The translations under genes were made by a program, and so were the position numbers. From CADEEN01 sp035716845 (GTDB lineage Bacteria; Pseudomonadota; Gammaproteobacteria; Burkholderiales; Burkholderiaceae_C), in contig DASTJE010000275.1 of NCBI GenBank assembly GCA_035716845.1, forward strand, positions 1 to 12,396: a stretch of 12,396 bases of DNA. Direction: 5' to 3'. The notes under the pieces were generated by a model. The model had not been told where the DNA came from. It ran no database searches and saw only the letters and a list, made by a program, of their open reading frames with translations. Shown here in pieces: positions 1 to 7,349 of the stretch; the stretch's first letter is position 1, and each line of letters starts with the position of its first letter.

Positions 1-2
1 TC

Positions 3-212
3 GGCGGCCCCGACGAATTCGTGCAGCGCTTCGGCCACCCGCGCCTGCGCGCGCGCCACCTGCCCTACGCCATCGGCATCGCCGAGCGCGACCAGTGGCT
101 CGCCTGCATGGCGCAGGCGATGGACGAGTGCGGCATCGACCGCGCGCTCGCCGAACGACTGGCCGCGGCGTTCTTCACCACCGCCGACTGGATGCGCAAC
201 AAGGGCGGGTGA
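3..212 (+). CDS. Group II truncated haemoglobin (trHbO-like), C-terminal part
   Basis: The 5' end lies outside the window; 69 C-terminal codons remain, read in the frame that ends at TGA 210-212. The segment HPRLRARHLP followed by IAERDQWLACM is the F-helix to G-helix signature of group II (trHbO/YjbI-like) globins. The His of RARHLP is expected to be the proximal haem ligand (F8) and the Trp of RDQWLACM the invariant Trp G8. The end ADWMRN also fits the family. These small soluble haem proteins bind oxygen or other diatomic ligands and are linked to oxygen supply, NO or peroxide handling; the role here is not visible. The gene converges on smr across a 138-base spacer. Family is clear; function is inferred from the family. 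Confidence 0.88.
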   Translation, partial: GGPDEFVQRFGHPRLRARHLPYAIGIAERDQWLACMAQAMDECGIDRALAERLAAAFFTTADWMRNKGG

Positions 213-213
213 C

Positions 214-328
214 TCACCGCCCCTCGGCCGCTGGCGCGGCCACTCCCCCGCGGGGAGGCGCGGGCCGGACGCTTGGGAGCGGCCCGGCGCTGGCCCGCGC
301 AGTCACCGCCCCTCGGCCGCTGGCGCGG
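214..328. repeat. 26-bp direct repeat and hairpins in a convergent spacer
   Basis: Two identical 26-base copies (214-239 and 303-328) start tcaccgcccctcgg and lie 89 bases apart between the convergent globin and smr genes. The spacer is also rich in inverted repeats: ggccgc-tggc-gcggcc in the first copy (226-241), the palindrome ccccgcgggg (246-255), and a 9-base stem pairing 258-266 with 292-300. The hairpins could end transcription from both sides, but no T-tract follows any of them, so I do not call an intrinsic terminator. A dispersed intergenic repeat is an equally good reading. Confidence 0.7.
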
Positions 329-350
329 GCGTTCCGCCGCTCGGCATTGG

Positions 351-992
351 TCAGCCCGCCAGCAGCACGATCAGCGCGCCGGCTCCGCCCTGCGGCGCGC
401 TGGCCTGCGCGAAGGCGATCACGCCCGCGGTCTGTGCCAGCCAGCGCTGCACCTTTGCCTTGAGCACCGGCTCGCGGCCGGGCGAGCCCAGGCCCTTGCC
501 GTGGATCACGCGCAGGCAGCGCAGGCCGCGCTGGCCGGCCGCACGCACGAAATCGGCCAGCACCGCGCGGGCCTCGTCGCGGCGCAGGCCGTGCAGATCG
601 ACCTCGGCCTGGATCGACCAGTGGCCGCGCCGCAGGCGCGCCACCACGTCGGGGCCGATGCCCGGGCGGTGGAAGCTCAGGCCGTCGTCGGTGAGCAGCA
701 GCGTCTCGACATCGACCTCGTCGGACAGGGCCTCCTGCAGTGCCGCGCGCTCGTCGAGTTCACGCTGGCGCGGGTGCGGCAAGGGGCGCGGCCGTGCCAG
801 GTCGGCCCGACCGTGCGGGCGCAGGGCCTGCACCGGGCCCACCGCCTGCACGAACTGCTCGCGCGCGCCGCTTTCGCGCAGCGCGCGCTCGCGTTGCAGC
901 GCGGCCTGCCGTTCGTGCTCGCGCCGCAGCGCGGCGTCGCGCTCGCGCGAGCGCATCGCCTGCTTCAGGGCCTCGAAGTCCTTCAGCCGCAT
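351..992 (-). CDS. Smr-domain protein (putative endonuclease)
   Basis: 213 residues from ATG 992-990. Residues 1-50 are charged and probably helical, and 51-110 look like a variable linker. The Smr domain fills 130-213, with the DLHG motif at 132-135, HGKG at 164-167 and the closing GGAGA at 202-206, all intact. Stand-alone Smr proteins such as E. coli SmrA/SmrB are metal-independent nucleases; SmrB cleaves mRNA at collided ribosomes. Whether this one acts on RNA or DNA cannot be told. A GTG at 998-996 in the same frame overlaps the radC stop as GTGA and would add two residues, so the two genes are almost certainly translated from one message. Confidence 0.9.
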   Translation of the reverse strand: MRLKDFEALKQAMRSRERDAALRREHERQAALQRERALRESGAREQFVQAVGPVQALRPHGRADLARPRPLPHPRQRELDERAALQEALSDEVDVETLLLTDDGLSFHRPGIGPDVVARLRRGHWSIQAEVDLHGLRRDEARAVLADFVRAAGQRGLRCLRVIHGKGLGSPGREPVLKAKVQRWLAQTAGVIAFAQASAPQGGAGALIVLLAG

Positions 993-994
993 CG

Positions 995-1672
995 TCACAG
1001 CAGCCCCCGCTCGGCGAACGAGACGACGTGGCCGCGCCCCACCACCAGGTGATCGAGCACGCGCACGTCCACCAGCTGCAGCGCGGCCTTGAGCGCCTGC
1101 GTGAGCGCCTCGTCGGCGCGCGAGGGCTCGGCCGCGCCGCTGGGGTGGTTGTGCGCCAGCAGCACGGCCGCGGCATTGAGCGCCAGCGCGCGCTTGACCA
1201 CCTCGCGCGGGTGCACGCTGGTCTGCGCCAGCGTGCCGCGGAACAGCGTCTCCAGGCGGATCAGGCGGTGCTGCGCGTCGACGAACAGCACCGCGAACAC
1301 CTCGTGGTCGAGCGGCGCCAGATGCAGCGCCAGGTAGTCCTTGACGCGCTGCGGGCTGTCGAACACCGGCTGCTCGGCCAGGCGGTGCGCCAGCACGCGC
1401 CGCGCCAGTTCGAGCACCGCCACCAGCTCGGCGCGCTTGGCCGGCCCCAGGCCCTTGACGGCGGCCAGCGCGGCCGCATCGGCGTGCAGCAGGCCGGCCA
1501 GGCCTCCGAAGCGCTCGAGCAGCGATTGCGCCAGCTGCAGCACGCCCAGGCCGGGCAGGCCGGTGCGCAGCAGCAGCGCCAGCAGTTCGACGTCGGCCAG
1601 CGCCGCCGGCCCGCGCGCGAGCAGCTTCTCGCGCGGGCGCGCGTCGGCGGGGAGGTGGTCGAGGCCGCTCAT
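995..1672 (-). CDS. radC: RadC family protein (JAMM/MPN+ domain)
   Basis: 225 residues, the usual length for RadC (E. coli about 222). The N-terminal PREKLLARG segment and a helix-hairpin-helix-like region (about 22-85, with GLGPAKR at 74-80) are followed by the JAMM domain (about 104-225). The zinc ligands are complete: Glu124, then H174-N-H176-P-S-G and Asp187. The fold suggests a metal-dependent hydrolase. The 'DNA repair' label rests on old genetics since questioned, and the true substrate is not known. The gene is divergent from fkpB and leads into smr with overlapping stop and start codons. ATG 1672 puts the PREKL motif at its usual distance from the start. Confidence 0.95.
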   Translation of the reverse strand: MSGLDHLPADARPREKLLARGPAALADVELLALLLRTGLPGLGVLQLAQSLLERFGGLAGLLHADAAALAAVKGLGPAKRAELVAVLELARRVLAHRLAEQPVFDSPQRVKDYLALHLAPLDHEVFAVLFVDAQHRLIRLETLFRGTLAQTSVHPREVVKRALALNAAAVLLAHNHPSGAAEPSRADEALTQALKAALQLVDVRVLDHLVVGRGHVVSFAERGLL

Positions 1673-1719
1673 GTCGGTCGCGCGCTCGGGGCATGCACAG
1701 GGCGAAAGGGGGTGGCCCG

Positions 1720-1725
1720 TAAAAT
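1720..1725 (+). promoter_or_regulatory. Candidate -10 box for fkpB-ispH
   Basis: TAAAAT, a 5/6 match to the sigma-70 -10 box, is an A/T island in the very GC-rich 86-base divergent spacer between radC and fkpB. Initiation would fall near 1732, giving a leader of about 27 bases before the GTG at 1759. No convincing -35 box is seen at the proper distance, so this is a weak prediction. Confidence 0.35.
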
Positions 1726-1758
1726 CCCGGGCAGTCTAGACGCGATCGAAAGCCCCCC

Positions 1759-2202
1759 GTGACCGCCATCCAGCCGGGTTCGTTCCTGACCCTGCACTAC
1801 CGCCTCGCCGGCCCCGACGGCGCCACCGTGGTCGACACCTTCGGCGGCGCGCCGGCCACGCTGTCGATGGGCACCGGCGAGCTCGCGCCGGCCATGGAGC
1901 GGCGCCTGGTCGGCCTGGCCGAAGGGGCGCAGGCGAGTTTCGAGCTGGCCGCGGGCGAGGCCTTCGGCGAGCGCAACCCGCAGCTGCTGCAGCGCGTGGC
2001 GCGGCGCCTGCTGGCCGAGATCGGCGATGCCGATGCGCAGTACCAGGTGGGCGACGTCGTCAGCTTCCCCACGCCCGACGGCCAGGGCAGCTACGCCGGC
2101 GTGGTGCGCGAGCTCGGCGAGGACTGGCTGCTGTTCGACTTCAACCACCCGCTGGCCGGGCAGCCGGTGCGGCTGGACGTGCACGTGATCGGGGTCCTGT
2201 GA
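1759..2202 (+). CDS. fkpB: FKBP-type peptidyl-prolyl cis-trans isomerase, SlpA/FkpB type
   Basis: 147 residues from GTG 1759, close to E. coli FkpB (149). The FKBP half-domain begins with FLTLHYRLA and contains the MGTGELAPAMERRLVGL pocket segment. The chaperone-like insert (IF domain), as in SlpA/SlyD, follows, and the protein ends in VRLDVHVIGVL, the last FKBP strand. It lacks the His-rich metal-binding tail of SlyD. It should catalyse prolyl isomerisation in the cytoplasm as a folding helper. Its TGA shares one base with the ispH ATG (TGATG), so the two are translationally coupled, and the fkpB-ispH pair is conserved widely in proteobacteria. Confidence 0.93.
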   Translation: MTAIQPGSFLTLHYRLAGPDGATVVDTFGGAPATLSMGTGELAPAMERRLVGLAEGAQASFELAAGEAFGERNPQLLQRVARRLLAEIGDADAQYQVGDVVSFPTPDGQGSYAGVVRELGEDWLLFDFNHPLAGQPVRLDVHVIGVL

Positions 2203-3176
2203 TGGCGCTCGACGAGATCGTCCTTGCCGAGCCGCGCGGCTTCTGCGCCGGCGTGGACCGCGCCATCGAGATCGTCGAACGCGCGCTGGCCAAGTTCGGC
2301 GCGCCGATCTACGTGCGCCACGAGATCGTGCACAACACCTATGTCGTCAACGAGCTCAAGGCCAAGGGCGCGGTCTTCATCGAGGATCTGGCCGAGGTGC
2401 CTGCCGGCGCCACGCTGGTGTTCTCGGCCCACGGCGTGAGCCAGGCCGTGCGGCAGGAGGCGCGGCAGCGCGGCTTCTCCATCTTCGACGCCACCTGCCC
2501 GCTGGTGACCAAGGTGCACGTCGAGGTGGCCAAGCTGCACCGCGAAGGCTACGAGTTCCTGATGATCGGCCACAAGGGGCACCCCGAGGTGGAAGGCACG
2601 ATGGGGCAGTTGAGCCAGGGCATCTACCTCGTCGAGGACGCGGCCGACGTCGAGCGCGTGCAGGTGCGCAACCCCGACAAGCTGGCGGTGGTGACGCAGA
2701 CCACGCTGTCGGTGGACGACGCTGCCGAGGTGCTGGCGGCCGTCAAGCGGCGCTTCCCGAACGTGCGCGAACCCAAGCAGCAGGACATCTGCTACGCCAC
2801 GCAGAACCGGCAGGACGCCGTCAAGGTGCTGACGCCGCAGGTCGACGTGGTGATCGTGGTCGGCAGCCCGACCAGCAGCAACAGCAACCGGCTGCGCGAG
2901 CTGGCCGCGCGGCTGGGCCGCCCGGCCTACATGGTCGACGACGCCCAGGGGCTCGACCCGGCCTGGTTCGCGGGCGCCCAGCGCGTGGGCCTGACCGCCG
3001 GGGCCTCGGCGCCCGACGTGCTGGTGCAGCAGGTGATCGCGCGCATCCGGGCACTCGGCGCCGTGTCGGTGCGCACGCTCGAAGGCGTGGCCGAGACCGT
3101 GCGCTTCCCGCTGCCCAAGGGCCTGGGCGACAAGTCGATGGCCGACGTCACGGCCACGCGATCCCACCTGTCCTGA
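2202..3176 (+). CDS. ispH: 4-hydroxy-3-methylbut-2-enyl diphosphate reductase (IspH/LytB)
   Basis: 324 residues. This is the final step of the MEP isoprenoid pathway, reducing HMBPP to IPP and DMAPP with a [4Fe-4S] cluster. All expected active-site residues are present: Cys15 (FCAGV), Cys99 (DATCPLVTKVH) and Cys197 (DICYATQ) for the cluster; His44 (VHN), His77 (SAHG), His127 and Glu129 (GHKGHPEVEG) for substrate; and the phosphate-binding SSNSNR at 225-230. Numbering runs three ahead of the E. coli enzyme for the first residues. I chose ATG 2202, which overlaps the fkpB stop by one base; a GTG at 2199 would add one residue. Essential and cytoplasmic. Confidence 0.98.
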   Translation: MALDEIVLAEPRGFCAGVDRAIEIVERALAKFGAPIYVRHEIVHNTYVVNELKAKGAVFIEDLAEVPAGATLVFSAHGVSQAVRQEARQRGFSIFDATCPLVTKVHVEVAKLHREGYEFLMIGHKGHPEVEGTMGQLSQGIYLVEDAADVERVQVRNPDKLAVVTQTTLSVDDAAEVLAAVKRRFPNVREPKQQDICYATQNRQDAVKVLTPQVDVVIVVGSPTSSNSNRLRELAARLGRPAYMVDDAQGLDPAWFAGAQRVGLTAGASAPDVLVQQVIARIRALGAVSVRTLEGVAETVRFPLPKGLGDKSMADVTATRSHLS

Positions 3177-3237
3177 GCGGCCCCGCGCGCCGGCCGACCA
3201 CGGCGTGCCCCCACCCCGCACCTCACTTCCGACGACC

Positions 3238-4554
<1,317 letters not shown>

Positions 4555-4612
4555 GCACGCCGGGCCGCTCCCACGCGCTGGCCCCGCAGCGCGCCGCGCG
4601 AAGGTTCGACCG

Positions 4613-5431
4613 ATGAGCGGCGCGGGTCGGCACGAATCCGTCGCGCAGGCGCTGCTGGCGGCGCTCGACGGCGCGCACAACATCACGCGGCCCACGCTCG
4701 AGGACGCCGGCTTCGCGCTGGCCGACGCCTTTGCGGTCGGCGAGCGCCTGCGCCAGCTGCGGCTGGCGCGCGGCGAGCGGCCGCTGGGCTACAAGATCGG
4801 CTTCACCAACCGCGGCATCTGGGACCGCTACGGCGTGCACGCGCCGATCTGGGGCCCGGTGTGGGACAGCACCACGACGCTGCTGCAGGGCAGCTCGCAC
4901 ACCACCTCGCTGGCCGGCCTGAACCAGCCGCGGCTGGAGCCCGAGGTGGTGTTCGGCTTCGCACGCGCCCCGCGCGCCGGCATGGGCCTCGCGGAGCTCG
5001 CCGCCTGCCTGGACTGGGTGGCGCACGGCTTCGAGATCGTGCACACGCACTTCGAGGGCTGGCGCTTCGCCGCGCCCGACTGCATGGCCGACTTCGCGCT
5101 GCACGGGCGCCTGTTCGTCGGCCCGCGCGTGCCGGTGCAGCGATTCGCCGACCTCGCGGCCGAGACGGCCGCGTTGAGTGTCACGCTGCACGAAGGCGGC
5201 CACGCGCTCGAGACGGGGCAGGCCACCATCGTCCTCGACGGCCCGCTCAACGCGCTGCGGCTGTGGGTGGATGCGATGGCCGAGCACACGCCGCAGTGGC
5301 CGATCGGCCCCGGCGACCTGGTGAGCACCGGCACCATCACCGACGCCTGGCCGATGCAGCCCGGCCAGCGCTGGCACACGACGCTCAGCGATGCGCGCCT
5401 GTCGGGGCTCGCGCTCGCCACGGTCGGCTAG
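4613..5431 (+). CDS. 2-keto-4-pentenoate hydratase / fumarylacetoacetate hydrolase-family protein
   Basis: 272 residues, the size and layout of the MhpD/DmpE/DmpH/HpaH group: 2-hydroxypenta-2,4-dienoate hydratases and 4-oxalocrotonate decarboxylases. The conserved GYKIGFTN lies at 59-66. The probable metal ligands are Glu109 and Glu111 in LEPEVVFGF, with Glu141 in FEIVHTHFEGW, and GPGDLVSTGT at 232-241 matches the family's C-terminal core. Such enzymes act late in meta-cleavage of aromatic compounds, but no other ring-cleavage gene is in view, so the substrate is open. A purine-rich AAGG at 4601-4604 lies eight bases before ATG 4613. The stop codon TAG 5429-5431 doubles as part of a possible tRNA promoter. 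Confidence 0.85.
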   Translation: MSGAGRHESVAQALLAALDGAHNITRPTLEDAGFALADAFAVGERLRQLRLARGERPLGYKIGFTNRGIWDRYGVHAPIWGPVWDSTTTLLQGSSHTTSLAGLNQPRLEPEVVFGFARAPRAGMGLAELAACLDWVAHGFEIVHTHFEGWRFAAPDCMADFALHGRLFVGPRVPVQRFADLAAETAALSVTLHEGGHALETGQATIVLDGPLNALRLWVDAMAEHTPQWPIGPGDLVSTGTITDAWPMQPGQRWHTTLSDARLSGLALATVG

Positions 5432-5434
5432 AAT
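5429..5434 (+). promoter_or_regulatory. Candidate -10 box of the tRNA-Ser gene
   Basis: TAGAAT (5/6 match to TATAAT) overlaps the stop codon of the upstream hydratase-like gene. It is followed by the GC-rich stretch cgcggc, the kind of discriminator common at stringently controlled stable-RNA promoters. The predicted start is near 5441, giving a 5' leader of about 27 bases. No clear -35 box is visible in the GC-rich coding sequence upstream. Confidence 0.4.
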
Positions 5435-5467
5435 CGCGGCTCTTCGCTCAGAGCGAGACCACACGCA

Positions 5468-5559
5468 GGAAAGGTGGCAGAGTGGTCGAATGCGCCGGAC
5501 TCGAAATCCGGTTCACGGATTCTTCCGTGACGAGGGTTCGAATCCCTCCCTTTCCGCCA
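5468..5559 (+). tRNA. tRNA-Ser (anticodon CGA, reads UCG)
   Basis: A full type II cloverleaf can be drawn. Acceptor stem ggaaagg (5468-5474) pairs with cctttcc (5549-5555), followed by discriminator G and an encoded CCA (5557-5559). The anticodon stem is ccgga/tccgg (5495-5499 and 5507-5511) with loop ctcgaaa, giving anticodon CGA at 5502-5504. The variable arm is long (about 5512-5531, stem cacgg/ccgtg), as in serine tRNAs. The T arm is gaggg-ttcgaat-ccctc (5532-5548). The discriminator G and the long arm are serine identity features recognised by SerRS, whose gene is nearby on the same strand. Confidence 0.97.
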
Positions 5560-5565
5560 GCATCC

Positions 5566-5605
5566 ACGCGAACGCCCGCTGCCGCGGGCGTTCGCGTCTG
5601 GGTTT
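5566..5605 (+). terminator. Intrinsic terminator after tRNA-Ser
   Basis: A perfect 14-base stem (5566-5579 with 5584-5597) closes a TGCC loop seven bases after the tRNA CCA end. It is followed by ctgggtttcg, so the T-tract is short. Stem strength and position make it the likely 3' end of the tRNA transcript. It sits only about 25 bases before the start of the lipoprotein gene. Confidence 0.75.
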
Positions 5606-5627
5606 CGCAGCTGATCCGCAACGCCCC

Positions 5628-6566
5628 GTGACGCCCTACCGCTGCTGTGCTCCGCTGATCGCCGCGCTGGCGCTGGCCGGCTGCGCCACCCGTTCCGGCG
5701 ACGTCGCGCCGCTGCTCACCGACCCGTCGCTGTTTGCCGCGCTCGGCTGCGAGAGCCTGCACGACGAGACCGACCGCGTGCGCCAGCGCGCGGCCGAGGT
5801 GGCCTACACCCTCGACGAACGCTCGGGCACCAACATCGTGGCCCTCGGCCTGGGCGTCACGGTGTTCTGGCCCGCGCTGGTGGCGATGCGCCCCACCGGG
5901 CCCGACGCCCAGGAGCTGGCGCGCCTGAAGGGGCGCGACGAGGCGCTGCAGCGTGCGCTGGCGGACAAGGGCTGCCCGCCCGCGCCGGAGCTGCTGCCGG
6001 CCGCCCGCGCCGCGGGGCTGCCGATCGCGGTGGGCGACCTCCTGGTCTACGAGGAGCGCGCGGCCGCCGGCGGCCCGGCGCGCGAGCTGCGGCTGACCGT
6101 CAACGCGCTGCGCCGCCACGAGATCGACTTCGCGGCCCAGGGCGACGCGCGCGAGCCGGCGCGGCCCTGGGTTCAGGATCCCTACGGCAACCAGCCCGAG
6201 GCCTTGCCCGGGCAGGGCTGGCTGGCGTGGAAGCGCCTGCTGCGCCCCGATATGAAGCTCGGGGACGTGCTGGCCGGCGACCTCGTGCCCCCGCAGGTGC
6301 CGCGCGAGGCGACGGGCGCGGCCCGCGTGCGCGGGCAGGTCATCGCGCTGGGCGTCAAGCACTCGCTGGGGCGGCCGTTCGATGCGGCGGTGATCGAGCT
6401 GTTCGGCGAGGTGCCCGGCGGTGGCCTCGGCACGCGCGTGGACGGCGTGATGGTGGTGGACCGCAAGAGCGGCGTGCTGCTGCGCCTGGAGCTCCACAGC
6501 GGCAACCCCGAGTACGCGCTGCGGCGCACGCTGGTGCGCATCGACCCGCCGGCCGCCGCCCGCTGA
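5628..6566 (+). CDS. Putative outer- or inner-membrane lipoprotein, function unknown
   Basis: 312 residues from GTG 5628, the only sensible start before the signal peptide. A short lipoprotein signal ends in the lipobox LAGC, with Cys19 expected to be lipidated by Lgt and cleaved by LspA. Residues 35-116 (CESLHDETDR, then GLGVTVFWPALVAM, then ELARLKGRDEALQRAL and Cys116) resemble the N-terminal region of many proteobacterial lipoproteins with a glycine-containing hydrophobic patch. Residues about 130-312 form a separate domain, probably mostly beta strands, that I do not recognise. A long in-frame open stretch upstream runs through the tRNA and is not coding. The strong terminator just upstream leaves its promoter unclear. 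Confidence 0.8.
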   Translation: MTPYRCCAPLIAALALAGCATRSGDVAPLLTDPSLFAALGCESLHDETDRVRQRAAEVAYTLDERSGTNIVALGLGVTVFWPALVAMRPTGPDAQELARLKGRDEALQRALADKGCPPAPELLPAARAAGLPIAVGDLLVYEERAAAGGPARELRLTVNALRRHEIDFAAQGDAREPARPWVQDPYGNQPEALPGQGWLAWKRLLRPDMKLGDVLAGDLVPPQVPREATGAARVRGQVIALGVKHSLGRPFDAAVIELFGEVPGGGLGTRVDGVMVVDRKSGVLLRLELHSGNPEYALRRTLVRIDPPAAAR

Positions 6567-6594
6567 AACGCCGCGCCCGGGTCGCGGGTGCGCC

Positions 6595-6613
6595 TTTACG
6601 CAGGTTTACCTGC
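6595..6613. promoter_or_regulatory. CpxR-type box before the CpxP-like gene
   Basis: TTTAC at 6595-6599 and again at 6605-6609, exactly five bases apart, read on the minus strand as GTAAA-cctgc-GTAAA. This is the E. coli CpxR consensus. It lies 67 bases before the CpxP-like ATG, upstream of a Cpx-type regulator and kinase. Part of it also forms a palindrome, gcaggt-tt-acctgc (6600-6613), so another dyad-binding regulator is possible. A clear core promoter could not be picked in the GC-rich sequence after it. Confidence 0.55.
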
Positions 6614-6676
6614 CCGCCCAACGGCGCTCACAGGGGCGGGGCACCATGGCATCACTCCCCAGAACCGGAGAAGACG

Positions 6677-7261
6677 ATGACCCAGACCTCCCCGATCCGC
6701 ACCTCCTTCCCGCGCGCCGCGCGGCTGGCCGCCAGCACCGTGCTGGTGGCGCTCCTCGGCAGCGTCGCGCTGTCGGCCTTCGCGCAAGGCGGCCCCGGCC
6801 CCGGCCCCGGGCCGTACGGCGGCCCCGGCATGCACGCCGGCCCCGGCATGGGCGGCGGCCCCGGCATGCACATGATGGCCGGGCGCGGCCTCGAGCGCAT
6901 GCTCGACGGTGTCAACGCCAGCGCCGACCAGAAGGCCCAGATCAAGCAGATCGCCGAGCGCACCCGCGCCGAGATGCAGGCCCAGCGCGAATCGCACCGT
7001 GCCCTGCGCGAGCAGATGGCCAAGGCGTTCGCGGCGCCCACCGTCGACGCCAACGCCATCGAGGCGCTGCGCCAGCAGATGCTGCAGCAGCACGACGCGC
7101 AGTCGCGGCGCATGACGCAGGCCATGGTCGAGGCCAGCCGCGTGCTCACCCCCGAGCAGCGCAAGCAGATCGTCGAGCGCATGGCCGCGCGGCGCGACAT
7201 GATGCAGCGCCACCTGCGCGAGCGTCAGCAGCTCGAGGGCGGCCGCCCGGGCCCGCGCTGA
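6677..7261 (+). CDS. Periplasmic CpxP/Spy-family protein
   Basis: 194 residues from ATG 6677, with GGAG at 6667-6670 as a well-placed ribosome binding site. A signal peptide (Arg-rich start, hydrophobic 17-35, cleavage expected after AFA at 36) sends it to the periplasm. Residues 38-70 are almost all Gly, Pro, Met and His (GPGMHAGPGM, GPGMHMM). The helical remainder carries one clear LTxxQ motif (LTPEQ, 157-161) and a weaker one near 81-85, as in CpxP, Spy and CnrX-like proteins. Spy is a chaperone and CpxP restrains the CpxA kinase. By position it probably modulates the kinase encoded downstream. The His/Met tract might bind copper or another soft metal (inference). Confidence 0.85.
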   Translation: MTQTSPIRTSFPRAARLAASTVLVALLGSVALSAFAQGGPGPGPGPYGGPGMHAGPGMGGGPGMHMMAGRGLERMLDGVNASADQKAQIKQIAERTRAEMQAQRESHRALREQMAKAFAAPTVDANAIEALRQQMLQQHDAQSRRMTQAMVEASRVLTPEQRKQIVERMAARRDMMQRHLRERQQLEGGRPGPR

Positions 7262-7302
7262 GGCGCGGCGCGGCGTGACGCGTTATTCTTTCCAGGAGCT
7301 TG

Positions 7303-7334
7303 CCCCGGTGCGCAAGGCCACCGGGGTCTTTTTT
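7303..7334 (+). terminator. Intrinsic terminator between the CpxP-like and response regulator genes
   Basis: Perfect stem ccccggtg (7303-7310) with caccgggg (7319-7326), loop cgcaaggc, followed at once by tctttttt (7327-7334). It is the only hairpin with a proper T-tract in the window. It lies 42 bases after the CpxP-like stop and 16 before the regulator's ATG, so it may end the CpxP-like message or act as an attenuator of the two-component genes. Confidence 0.8.
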
Positions 7335-7349
7335 CGCCCGCCCCGCGAG

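Noticed and set aside
351..1769. One large protein combining the smr region and upstream sequence
   Set aside because: The upstream part is the radC gene read in another frame; Smr starts at 992 or 998, overlapping the radC stop.
5391..5627. Upstream extension of the lipoprotein reading frame
   Set aside because: It would translate through the tRNA-Ser gene and its terminator and would bury the lipobox inside the protein.
6788..6886. Short repeated units resembling a tandem repeat or CRISPR-like array
   Set aside because: Units of about 18 bases are in frame, encode the Gly/Pro/Met tract and lack regular unique spacers, so this is coding low complexity.
7275..7349. GTG 7275 as start of the response regulator
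   Set aside because: It would add 25 residues not typical of the family and place the terminator hairpin inside coding sequence; ATG 7350 gives the normal receiver N-terminus.
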